Shown piece after piece: positions 25,933-34,136 of a DNA stretch of 64,000 nt. How positions within the stretch are numbered: the first letter of the stretch is position 1; each line of letters starts with the position of its first letter. The position numbers and the translations under genes are program-made. The stretch lies in NCBI GenBank assembly GCA_016219185.1, contig JACRBZ010000030.1, forward strand, positions 175,066-239,065, written 5' to 3'. The notes under the pieces are model-generated. The model was not told where the DNA came from. It made no database searches and saw only the letters and a program-made list of their open reading frames with translations. The DNA is from Deltaproteobacteria bacterium (GTDB lineage Bacteria; Desulfobacterota; Desulfobacteria; Desulfobacterales; Desulfatirhabdiaceae).

Positions 25933-27660
25933 ATGAATGAATACTTATCGTCCGCTTCAACAGGAAATCCGTCATTCAGTGACTGTGAATGGCGCAGCTT
26001 CAACGTTCTTCATGTTACAGCCAATACCATAGGCGCAGGTGTCTGCATTTTCTATTTTTATCATTTTGAGCCGACAGGGGGTCTTCATACCCTGTACGAT
26101 GCTTTTGCCTTCCCCGTTATTGTCACCATTTCATTGATCGTGATCGGTATGTGGTATCAATACCGATGGAAAAAAAGTCTCATGGAGTATATTCATATCC
26201 TTCGTAAGGGACAGAATGCCCCATTGGAGCTGCAAAAAAAAGCCCAGCGTCGGATTCTGAATCTGCCCTATATCTCTGCGGGTTTTACACTGTTGATGTG
26301 GGGACTTGCTTCCCTGCTGATGACACTGGTCAGGCTGTTGGCCCATCCGAAAGGAGAAGTGTTTTCGGAAAGCATGAAGCATGCAGTACGCGTTTTTGGG
26401 GGGACCATTCTTGCCGGCCTGGTGACCAGTGCGGTCATCCTGTTTACAATGGAAACCCTGTGCCGAAAGATCCGGCCCTATTTTTTCCCGGATGGCAGTA
26501 TGGTAAAAACGCCGGACGCATACCAGCTAAAACTGAGGGCCCGGATGCTCATCACGTTTTTCTTGACCAGTATTTTGCCGCTGGGGCTGATGGCCCTTAT
26601 TTCCTACAATAAGGGCCGCTTGATGGTGTTCATGGATCCGCAGGAAGCATTGAAAAGCATGTTGAACCTGACGATATTTTTGGTGGTCATTGGAATATCC
26701 GCATCGGTCGTGCTCTCTCGTCAGTTTGCGCTCAGTATCGTCGATCCCATTAAGGATATCGAAAAAGCCATGACCCGTGTTGAAGGCGGCGATTTGACTG
26801 CGTCGGTATTGGTTAGATCCAATGACGAGTTGGGAGCGATGGCGGAAAATTTCAATAAAATGGTGGATGTCCTCAGAGAACGTTCTCGAATACAGCAGTC
26901 TCTGAATATGGCAATGGAAGTTCAGCAGAATCTTCTGCCGAAATCCCTTCCCCAAATACGTGGCATTGATATGGCTGGCGCCTGTAGTTATTGCGATGAA
27001 ACCGGCGGGGATTATTTCGACATATTTGTTCCGGATTTATCCAGTCCGGACAGGTTCAGCGTCGTTGTCGGTGATGTTTCTGACCATGGCGTTCCCTCGG
27101 CACTGGTTATGACAACTGCCCGCGCATTACTGCGCATGCGTTCATCGATGTCCGGCAGTGTCGCGCAGGTGGTTTCCGATGTTAACCGTCAGTTGTCCCG
27201 TGACGTTGAAGATTCCGGTCAGTTTATGACCCTGTTTTATGGTCAATTGGACCGGGCGGCACTTCAACTGCGTTGGGTCAATGCCGGGCATGATCCCGCC
27301 ATTCTCTTTGAAACGTATACCGGGCAGTTCCAGGAGTTGAAAGGAAAAGGAATGGCCCTGGGGGTTTTTGATGATGCGGGATATGTTCAGTCCGAAAGGG
27401 ACGTGCTTCCGGGACAAATCCTGATCATTGGAACGGACGGCATTTGGGAGATGCATAACCCTGAAGGGGAAATGTTTGGAAAAGACAGGCTGAAAGACAT
27501 CATCAAACGACATGCCGATTCTTCGGCTGCTGAAATCGTTCATAGCATTATGAGCGGTCTGGAGCAGTTTCGCTACCCGCTAAAAAAAGAAGACGATGTT
27601 ACACTCGTTGTCATCAAAATTATTCATGATCAGGCGGGATGCGCTGAGCAGAAAATCTGA
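25933..27660 (+). CDS. Membrane-bound SpoIIE-type PP2C phosphatase with HAMP domain
   Basis: The 575-residue protein has about six hydrophobic segments (near 23-45, 55-77, 110-137, 153-174, 206-225 and 243-262), a HAMP domain (about 262-320, SIVDPIKDIEKAMTRVEGGD) and a C-terminal SpoIIE/PP2C domain. The metal-binding aspartates are in ETGGDYFDIF, VVGDVSDHGVPSA, and later GTDGIWEM and KEDDVTLVV. Such proteins dephosphorylate anti-sigma antagonists in partner-switching. No RsbW or RsbV homologue is adjacent. The ATG at 25933 lies after GAGGTTCCC. It is probably controlled by the inverted repeat upstream. Confidence 0.9.
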   Translation: MNEYLSSASTGNPSFSDCEWRSFNVLHVTANTIGAGVCIFYFYHFEPTGGLHTLYDAFAFPVIVTISLIVIGMWYQYRWKKSLMEYIHILRKGQNAPLELQKKAQRRILNLPYISAGFTLLMWGLASLLMTLVRLLAHPKGEVFSESMKHAVRVFGGTILAGLVTSAVILFTMETLCRKIRPYFFPDGSMVKTPDAYQLKLRARMLITFFLTSILPLGLMALISYNKGRLMVFMDPQEALKSMLNLTIFLVVIGISASVVLSRQFALSIVDPIKDIEKAMTRVEGGDLTASVLVRSNDELGAMAENFNKMVDVLRERSRIQQSLNMAMEVQQNLLPKSLPQIRGIDMAGACSYCDETGGDYFDIFVPDLSSPDRFSVVVGDVSDHGVPSALVMTTARALLRMRSSMSGSVAQVVSDVNRQLSRDVEDSGQFMTLFYGQLDRAALQLRWVNAGHDPAILFETYTGQFQELKGKGMALGVFDDAGYVQSERDVLPGQILIIGTDGIWEMHNPEGEMFGKDRLKDIIKRHADSSAAEIVHSIMSGLEQFRYPLKKEDDVTLVVIKIIHDQAGCAEQKI

Positions 27661-27948
27661 TACCTAATAATCTGAGCCATATTTGCTGAGACGACTGAGT
27701 CAATCGAGGTGATGTTTCAGACAGATACGTCGGTTTCTTATTGACAATTGATTGCTGATTCTGACATTAAGAATAAGTATTGATAACCAGCTTTGGGGAT
27801 CACCGCCCACAGCAAGGAAAATATACCGATTGATCGGCACAGATCAGCATATTTTTTTGTTTATCTGCACACATCCGTGACTTGGAATGAGTTTTTGCGG
27901 TAAACAGTGATTCTTTGAAGCACAATTTCAATAGAAAGGAATCAAGTC

Positions 27949-28158
27949 ATGTCAAAAAAACGATATACGATTCAATCAGCCTGCCCCAAATGTGGGTGTA
28001 CGGGTTTAACCGTTCTGACGCAGGAAGAAATTGAGGTGCGATATGGAAATGTCCCGAATATCGATTTGGAATGCGGCGAATGCATGCTGAAATACACGAC
28101 GGACGTAAAAACAGCCTGTCCGGAATGGGATCAGGAATGTAAGCTGCAGCATTCGTGA
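27949..28158 (+). CDS. Small zinc-ribbon-like protein
   Basis: The 69-residue protein has two cysteine knuckles, CPKCGC (about residues 12-17) and CGEC (about 42-45), with two more cysteines in the last 20 residues. This fits a single zinc ribbon. AGAAAGGAATC precedes the ATG. It stands alone after a 288-base gap in which I saw only a TTGACA at 27741-27746 without a good -10. Function unknown; it may bind nucleic acid or a protein partner. Confidence 0.75.
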   Translation: MSKKRYTIQSACPKCGCTGLTVLTQEEIEVRYGNVPNIDLECGECMLKYTTDVKTACPEWDQECKLQHS

Positions 28159-28297
28159 CGATTTGATGCGAAGTCCGATTTCAGAGGATCAGGGCCAGGA
28201 TGCTTTTTTTCGTGCAGTAATATGGCGGTGATCCGAGCTTTTGGACATGCTTTTTGGGGGGCTGTCTAAAAAAATAACCATATTCAGAGCGATTGCC

Positions 28298-29548
28298 ATG
28301 GGCAGCATACAAAATAGAGATCGACTGGTTGCCATTACCGGTATTGGTATGATAACCCCTTTGGGAGTTACCACCGGTGATTGCTGGGAAAATCTTGTGG
28401 GTGGAAAATCCGGCATTCAACGCATTACGCGTTTTGATACAAATTCATGCCTGACAAAAATCGGGGGTCAGATCCCGGAAATTTATTTTGAGATGGAAAA
28501 AAAACTGCTGCCGGATGAGATTTATGAGCAGGCACTTTATCCATCGCGCCTTTCCATTCTTACCGCCAGACAGGCCCTGACAGACAGCCGGTTATCCCTG
28601 GATCACATTGACCGAGGCTATGCAGGCGTGATTACCGGATCCGGTGGATCTTCTCAGGGAGATGGGCTTGAATACGGGCGGCTTTCGAAGGTGAACTTTA
28701 CCAGTGAAATGCTGGATGCCCATGCGCTTTGGGTAAGCCGGGAATTTGAATTCGGCGGGCCATCGTTTAATGTGGCCACTGCATGTTCTTCCGGCGCTTT
28801 TGCAGTGGGGCTGGCAGTTGATTATGTCGTCCAGGCACACCAGATTTGTCTGGCCATCGGCATTGACACCATGCTGCTAAAAGAAACCCTTGAGGGGTTC
28901 AATCAATTGCTGGCCATATCTGAATCCAATGACTATCCGGAAAAAGCCAGCAGGCCTTTTGATAAGCATCGGAATGGTTTTGTCTTGGCAGAGGGAGCAT
29001 GTGCATTGTTGCTGGAGCCCTATTCACACGCCGTGGACCGGAACGCCCGGATTTATGCCGTGATTTCCGGATATGCCTTTACTTCAGAGGCTTACAATAT
29101 CATGGCGCCGGATCCCGAAGGAAAGGCAATGGCGGAAACCATGTCAACGGCTCTTGAAAATTCAAAGGTTCCCATTGATAAAATCGGGTATGTCAATGCG
29201 CATGGCACATCCACGATTCATAACGATCTTGCGGAAACCAAGGCGATCAAGCGGGTGTTTGGTGAAAAAGCCGGCATCATTCCCATCAGTTCACAAAAAT
29301 CCATGATGGGACATACCATCGGCGCTGCCGGTGCGATTGAAACCGCGGTTACGGCGCTGAGCCTGTATCACAGCCTGATTACCCCCACCATCAATCTTGA
29401 AGAACCCGATCCTGCCTGTGATCTGGATTATGTCCCCAATCGTTCCAGAAAAGTGAAATCGTTGGAGGCTGCTATTACCAATTCGTTTGGATTCGGGGGG
29501 CACAACTCTTGCATTGTTCTGGAAAAATCACCAGAAGGATTGGTATGA
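28298..29548 (+). CDS. Beta-ketoacyl-ACP synthase, FabF type, catalytically intact (KSalpha)
   Basis: This is a condensing enzyme of 416 residues. The Cys-His-His triad is complete: Cys163 in VATACSSGAFAVG, His302 in NAHGTSTIHND and His339 in SMMGHTIGAAG, matching the FabF numbering. The frame is open from a TTG at 28241. I place the start at the ATG at 28298, which gives a normal FabF N-terminus, though no strong ribosome site supports either. It begins the polyketide/fatty-acid-like cluster and is followed by an intrinsic terminator. A second ketosynthase-like gene at 31939 has lost its catalytic residues and is the likely heterodimer partner. Confidence 0.9.
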   Translation: MGSIQNRDRLVAITGIGMITPLGVTTGDCWENLVGGKSGIQRITRFDTNSCLTKIGGQIPEIYFEMEKKLLPDEIYEQALYPSRLSILTARQALTDSRLSLDHIDRGYAGVITGSGGSSQGDGLEYGRLSKVNFTSEMLDAHALWVSREFEFGGPSFNVATACSSGAFAVGLAVDYVVQAHQICLAIGIDTMLLKETLEGFNQLLAISESNDYPEKASRPFDKHRNGFVLAEGACALLLEPYSHAVDRNARIYAVISGYAFTSEAYNIMAPDPEGKAMAETMSTALENSKVPIDKIGYVNAHGTSTIHNDLAETKAIKRVFGEKAGIIPISSQKSMMGHTIGAAGAIETAVTALSLYHSLITPTINLEEPDPACDLDYVPNRSRKVKSLEAAITNSFGFGGHNSCIVLEKSPEGLV

Positions 29549-29558
29549 CTTTATTATT

Positions 29559-29594
29559 CCGGCCGGGTTTGTGCTTAGCTCCGGCCGGTTTTTT
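29559..29594 (+). terminator. Intrinsic terminator or attenuator after the KSalpha gene
   Basis: CCGGCCGG at 29559-29566 pairs with CCGGCCGG at 29581-29588 over a 14-base loop, followed by TTTTTT. It lies between the first and second cluster genes on the same strand, so it should lower readthrough into the KAS III-like gene or mark a promoter boundary. Confidence 0.75.
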
Positions 29595-29655
29595 CTATCT
29601 TTTTTTGGCGATGAATTTTTGATATTCGTATCCAGCTTTTTTTAGGGAGAACAAT

Positions 29656-30762
29656 TTGGCAGCAAGAGATGTGTATATTTCAGGGATTGGCTCCTTTTCT
29701 CCGGGCAATCCCGTGCCTTTTGATCAGATAGAAGATGTTCTGGGAAGAATTACCGACGCCCCTGCGAAACTGTTAAAGCGGATTGACAGGCTTCGGCCCA
29801 TCATGAAGGATCTTCTGGGGATCGAGTATTCGTATTATGCAATAGACCCGGAAACCCGGCAAACGACCGAATCGAACGTTTCCATGTCTGTTAAGGCAGC
29901 CCGGCAGGCCCTGGATGGTGCGGGAATGATTCCCGAAGATGTCGATCTGCTCGTCTATGCCGGCATTCTATATGATAGCATGTGCCCGCCTTCCAGCGTG
30001 CTGGTGCAGGATGCATTACACATTCCTTACTGCGCCGAGATGTCCATTCATTCCAATTGCACGGCCATTTATAAGGCGATTCAGGTGGCCTCGGACCTGA
30101 TTGCAAACGGTCGCTATAAAAATGCGCTTGTCGTCACTTCTCAGCTTTCTTCAACTTTTTTGAGATCCGAGTATTACAATCAAAAAGTGCTAACCGAAGA
30201 GCAGGCCATATTGCGCTGGTTTCTCAGCGATGGTGCCGGTGCCCTGGTCCTGACCCCCAACAAACCCGAATCTGCCGGTCTGAAAGTGGTGGACACCTAT
30301 CTGGAATCGGTTGGTATGGGAATTGAACCTTCGATGAGAATGTCGTTTGGCGCCGGCAATTGGAAGATATCGGAGATTTATGAACATGGCTTGCATCATT
30401 TGACACAGGATATCACAACCGTCTCCAAGCTGGCCCCGGTGCTTTTTGAAAAAGGGATCAAGGCCATGCTTGCCAAAACCCAGGTGGATGTCTCCACGGT
30501 AAAATGTTTTTTTGCCAATATTCCAACCAAGCACATGATGGATCTGGCTGTCAAGAATTTGAAAAAAAATGATTTTAAAAATCCCGATCTGGCTTTTTAT
30601 ACCAAACTGGCCACGCGGGGATATCAGGGGGCGCCGGCCATCATCATTGCGCTGGATGACTACATGAAAGATCCGCCCTTGCAGCCCGGAGACAGGATCA
30701 TCAGTTTTGTCACGGAATCCAGCAAATGGATGCATGCCGGATTCATTTTTGAATACTGTTAG
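29656..30762 (+). CDS. KAS III-like (FabH/thiolase-fold) protein with altered active site
   Basis: The 368-residue protein has the FabH/chalcone-synthase fold pattern, with a likely nucleophile Cys135 in IHSNCTAIYKAIQ and the SDGAGALVL segment. By eye alignment the FabH His (PHQAN) falls on Asn288 in FFANIPTKHM, and the FabH Asn falls near Arg321 in ATRGYQGAPA. A standard decarboxylating Cys-His-Asn triad is therefore not present; it may transfer acyl groups or choose a starter. The start is a TTG at 29656 with AGGGAGA upstream. It opens the second transcript segment of the cluster. Confidence 0.82.
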   Translation: MAARDVYISGIGSFSPGNPVPFDQIEDVLGRITDAPAKLLKRIDRLRPIMKDLLGIEYSYYAIDPETRQTTESNVSMSVKAARQALDGAGMIPEDVDLLVYAGILYDSMCPPSSVLVQDALHIPYCAEMSIHSNCTAIYKAIQVASDLIANGRYKNALVVTSQLSSTFLRSEYYNQKVLTEEQAILRWFLSDGAGALVLTPNKPESAGLKVVDTYLESVGMGIEPSMRMSFGAGNWKISEIYEHGLHHLTQDITTVSKLAPVLFEKGIKAMLAKTQVDVSTVKCFFANIPTKHMMDLAVKNLKKNDFKNPDLAFYTKLATRGYQGAPAIIIALDDYMKDPPLQPGDRIISFVTESSKWMHAGFIFEYC

Positions 30763-30880
30763 TCTTTTAGAAATGTTTACAGGGATGAGTGGCCGGTGGT
30801 ATTAGGGGGGGCCGTTTTACCGACCCTTGACCGCTGACCCCAGGTTCACGTAATGCTTATCCTTATTTTTGGGGATCGTA

Positions 30881-31618
30881 ATGAAGACTGCTGTGCTGAC
30901 CCATATCGAAGCATCTCAGGAACAACGTATTCTGGTGCTTTGCCTGAACAATCCTCCGAACAATTATCTTCCGAGTCAGTTTTTTGTGGATCTAACTGCT
31001 TGCCGTGACTGGATGTTGTCTGAGGAAGTGGACGCGATTATTTTCACGGGGAAGGGAAGGACGTTTTCAAAAGGGGCGGATATTCAGGAAATTCAGAAAT
31101 CACCGGGTGCCGTGAACCTGGAGTCGGTCCTTTATGCAAATGAAATGTTTTCATTTATTCAGAAACTGCAAAAACCGGTTATTGCCGCCATTAACGGCAC
31201 GTGTTTGGGCGGAGGGCTGGAGTTGGCCCTGGCCTGTCATTTTCGTTTATGCATCGAAAAAGCCATTCTCGGGCTTCCCGAGGTTACGATCGGGCTGGTC
31301 CCGGGCCTTGGCGGAATTCAGCGGCTGATTCAGGTGATTGGTCCGGCAAAAGCCCTGGAAATGATATTAATGGGGGCCATGATATCGGCTCCGCAAGCCC
31401 TGAGTCTGAATCTTGTCAATCGGGTGTTTCCCAAAGACGGATTCTGGGAACATGTTCTTCTTTTTGTTAGAACCCTGCTGTCCGGGCGCAAGGAAGCTGT
31501 TCAGCAGGTGCTTCGGTTGTTTCAATTGTCCCAGTCTGAAGATGACGCGCGGAACATTCGTGAAGCAGCCATCAGTTTTTCACAGTTAATGCCACAGCAG
31601 TTGAACCGAATAACATGA
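30881..31618 (+). CDS. Enoyl-CoA hydratase/crotonase-family protein
   Basis: The 245-residue crotonase has the oxyanion-hole segment GTCLGGGLELALACHF and the second glutamate in LPEVTIGLVPGLGG, so both hydratase glutamates are present. The start is placed at the ATG at 30881 with GGGGATC before it, not at the TTG at 30869. It is followed after 22 bases by the ACP gene. In this setting it could act as the dehydratase of the synthase line, running the hydratase reaction in reverse on ACP- or CoA-bound intermediates; that is inference. Confidence 0.88.
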   Translation: MKTAVLTHIEASQEQRILVLCLNNPPNNYLPSQFFVDLTACRDWMLSEEVDAIIFTGKGRTFSKGADIQEIQKSPGAVNLESVLYANEMFSFIQKLQKPVIAAINGTCLGGGLELALACHFRLCIEKAILGLPEVTIGLVPGLGGIQRLIQVIGPAKALEMILMGAMISAPQALSLNLVNRVFPKDGFWEHVLLFVRTLLSGRKEAVQQVLRLFQLSQSEDDARNIREAAISFSQLMPQQLNRIT

Positions 31619-31640
31619 AGTTAAACGTATCAGGAGATTG

Positions 31641-31955
31641 ATGATGAAGCGCGTCTTAGCGGAATCGGAAAAAAAAGATATTTATGATCAAATTCGGCAA
31701 TACCTTGCCGATGAACTGGAAATTGCTCCTGAAGATATAAAGGATGATACCAATATCATCGATGACCTTGGCGGGGATTCCATTTTGTTTCTGGAGATGT
31801 TTGAAGAGTTCAAGGGAAAACTTCAGATTGACCTTGAAATTCGCACGATCGGCCAGTATATGCTGAGCCATCCGGTTTATACCTTCAAGGAAACGGTTGA
31901 AGCCATATTTGAGATCATTGAAAAGGGAGAGGATTTAATTGGCCAGGATCAATAA
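31641..31955 (+). CDS. Acyl carrier protein
   Basis: This 104-residue carrier protein has the phosphopantetheine site DLGGDSILFLEMFEEFKGKL, with Ser in GGDSI instead of the FabD-type GADSL, which marks it as a specialised ACP and not the housekeeping AcpP. It is acidic and helical with a C-terminal extension of about 15 residues. CAGGAG lies 4 bases before the ATG at 31641 and 7 before the next ATG (31644); either could be used. The last 17 bases overlap the KSbeta gene. It is the natural carrier for the cluster's condensing enzymes. Confidence 0.9.
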   Translation: MMKRVLAESEKKDIYDQIRQYLADELEIAPEDIKDDTNIIDDLGGDSILFLEMFEEFKGKLQIDLEIRTIGQYMLSHPVYTFKETVEAIFEIIEKGEDLIGQDQ

Positions 31956-33201
31956 CCCTTCTGATATCGGCTATCCGGTAGCGATAACCGGAATCGGCAT
32001 GGTAACCCCCTTGGGGATTACCACGAAATCGTGTTGGGAAAACCTGCTTCTGGGCAAATCGGGGATTACCCGCATTACCAAATTTGATTCGAAAAACTGT
32101 TTGACGCAAATCGGCGGCCAGCTTCCCGAATCGTATTCGGAATGGGAAAAAATCCATATTCCTAAACGCATGACAAAGCAGACCATCAAGACGACCCGAG
32201 TTTTTCGTCTTTGCGCAGCGGATGCGATTCAGGACAGCGGGTTTAAAGTGGACAGTCTCAACCCGAAGCGCTGTGCAGTGGTGGTCGGAACGAGCGGCGC
32301 CAGTGTCAGAAGTCCGGAAGATCAAGAAGCAGGGGCGGATAAGTTCAGGATCATTCGGGAAATGTTCAACGCGATTCCGGCAAGGGTAAGCCTGGATTAT
32401 GGATTTCAGGGGCCTTCATTTACCGTATCTTCATCCAGTGAATCCGGAGCCTGTGCGGTTGCCAGGGCGTATGATGCGATCCGATGGGGAAAGGCCGATC
32501 TGGTGGTAACCGGTGGGGTGGATGCCTTTCTGACGCAGAACAACATCGAGCGGTTCGGCAAATTCAACCTGCTGACTGTAGATAATGCATTTCCGGAAAA
32601 AGCCATAAAACCTTTTGATTTGCACCGAAGCGGTTTTGTGCTTTCGGATGGTGGTTGTGCGCTGATTCTGGAGTCGGTTTCCCATGCCCTCCGGCGTAAC
32701 GCTCGGGTGTACGCCTGGATCACGGGCTATGGCAGCTTCACCGATTCAGGGCAAACAGCGCTTTCTCATGAGAAAATGGCAAAAACCCTGTTGATGGCTC
32801 TGAGAAATTCAGGACTCAGATCCGATCAGATCGGCCATATCTGCGCAAATGGAACTGCCACGATTCAAAATGACCGCAGTGAAACACGGGCCATTAAGTC
32901 GGTTTTTGGAGACCTTGCTCCCCAGCTTCTGATCAGCGCTTCCAAGTCCATGCTGGGCCACATGATGGGGGCTTCAGGGGTTACAGATATTGCCATTGCC
33001 GCGCTGTCGCTGCATACAAAAAAAATCCCTCCCACCATTAATTATTCTGACCCTGACCCGGAATGCGATCTGAATTATGTCCCCAATAAAATGATCGAGG
33101 TCAGTTCCCTGAAGGCCGCCGTGACGCAGGATTTTGGTATCGGAGGACATCACTGTGCCATGGTATTGGAAAAAACGCCTTGGAATCAAAAAATGGAATA
33201 A
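31939..33201 (+). CDS. Ketosynthase-like chain-length-factor homologue (KSbeta), active site lost
   Basis: The 420-residue protein is clearly a paralogue of the 28298 ketosynthase (PVAITGIGMVTPLG, C-terminal DLNYVPNKM). The catalytic Cys is replaced by Ser167 (VSSSSESGACAV) and the first His by Asn304 (CANGTATIQND); only the second His (His341 in SMLGHMMGASG) remains. This pattern recalls the KSbeta/CLF partner of type II polyketide synthases, which shapes the product chamber. The start is a TTG at 31939 after AGGGAGAGGA, inside the ACP gene end. It is probably a heterodimer partner of the intact KS. Confidence 0.9.
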   Translation: MARINNPSDIGYPVAITGIGMVTPLGITTKSCWENLLLGKSGITRITKFDSKNCLTQIGGQLPESYSEWEKIHIPKRMTKQTIKTTRVFRLCAADAIQDSGFKVDSLNPKRCAVVVGTSGASVRSPEDQEAGADKFRIIREMFNAIPARVSLDYGFQGPSFTVSSSSESGACAVARAYDAIRWGKADLVVTGGVDAFLTQNNIERFGKFNLLTVDNAFPEKAIKPFDLHRSGFVLSDGGCALILESVSHALRRNARVYAWITGYGSFTDSGQTALSHEKMAKTLLMALRNSGLRSDQIGHICANGTATIQNDRSETRAIKSVFGDLAPQLLISASKSMLGHMMGASGVTDIAIAALSLHTKKIPPTINYSDPDPECDLNYVPNKMIEVSSLKAAVTQDFGIGGHHCAMVLEKTPWNQKME

Positions 33202-33215
33202 CGGCCGGCCCATCG

Positions 33216-34136
33216 ATGTGCTATCCTGATACCGAATCTGAATCTTCTCCCACGGGTATTTTGATTCCGGGAATCGGCATTCCTTATGCAGATGCCGTGA
33301 GATCCATGAAAAATGAATCCCGGTTCCAGCAATATTGTCAGATTGCCGGATTTGATGCCGGTTATCTGGATGACCCGATACTTCAGTCTGGGATCATCGA
33401 CACCCTGGATACCCATAAACTGTCTTATGTGGTCAATTGCGTGATGTGCGACCTTTATAAGAAAAAACGAATACGCATGGATTATGTGGTTGGATACAGT
33501 ATGGGCATTTATGCCGCGCTGTATTGCGGCGGCTATTATGCATTTGAAACCGGATTGCGGATTCTTGAAAAAGCATTTGAACTGATCAGCGCATATTGCG
33601 AGTCCACGCCTTATGTCTATGGAATGGGACTGATACTGGGATTGACCGAATCCGAAATCCGGGAATTGCTGTTCAGCGGCGTGGGGGAAGGCATTGATAT
33701 TGCGGTTTACAATGGAAAGCGCGGATTTGTCATTGCGGGCATCAGGGAAAAGGTTCATTTCTGTCTGCAAAAAGCCCAGGCATCGGGGGCGTTGGGCGTT
33801 AAGGCGATTCATACCCATCATCCATATCACTCGCCGTTGTTAAATGAAATCTTTCTGCCATTTTCCGGTTACCTGAGTGCCCTGTCTTTTGCAGATCCAT
33901 CCCACAAAGTGCTTTCTCCCATGGACGGCGATGCTGTAACCGCGGAGAATGCGGCCGATGTCATTGCAAAAGCGCTTTGTACCCCCCTTCATTTCGAGAA
34001 GGTGATCCACGTTCTGGCCAATGACCATCATGTGCTACACTGTTATGAAACCAGTCCGATTAAATCCATGCGAAATCTGGTCCGATATATTAATCGACAT
34101 ATTCGTATTCATTGCCTGCATGAGGAAACGGTATGA
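33216..34136 (+). CDS. FabD-like acyltransferase-domain protein lacking the malonyl-binding Arg
   Basis: The 306-residue protein has an acyltransferase alpha/beta-hydrolase fold: nucleophile Ser95 in VVGYSMGIYAALY (GYSMG in place of GHSxG) and His205 in THHPYHSPLL. The Arg of FabD that holds the malonyl carboxylate aligns with Ala120 (GLRILEKAFEL), so malonyl transfer is doubtful; transfer of a neutral acyl group or hydrolysis is possible. The start is uncertain: ATG at 33216, or TTG at 33180 overlapping the KSbeta end; neither has a good ribosome site. It overlaps the next gene by ATGA. Confidence 0.75.
   Translation: MCYPDTESESSPTGILIPGIGIPYADAVRSMKNESRFQQYCQIAGFDAGYLDDPILQSGIIDTLDTHKLSYVVNCVMCDLYKKKRIRMDYVVGYSMGIYAALYCGGYYAFETGLRILEKAFELISAYCESTPYVYGMGLILGLTESEIRELLFSGVGEGIDIAVYNGKRGFVIAGIREKVHFCLQKAQASGALGVKAIHTHHPYHSPLLNEIFLPFSGYLSALSFADPSHKVLSPMDGDAVTAENAADVIAKALCTPLHFEKVIHVLANDHHVLHCYETSPIKSMRNLVRYINRHIRIHCLHEETV

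Noticed and set aside
25928..25938. FadR half-site TGAATGAATA at the SpoIIE-type gene start
   Set aside because: It coincides with the start codon and lacks the second half site.
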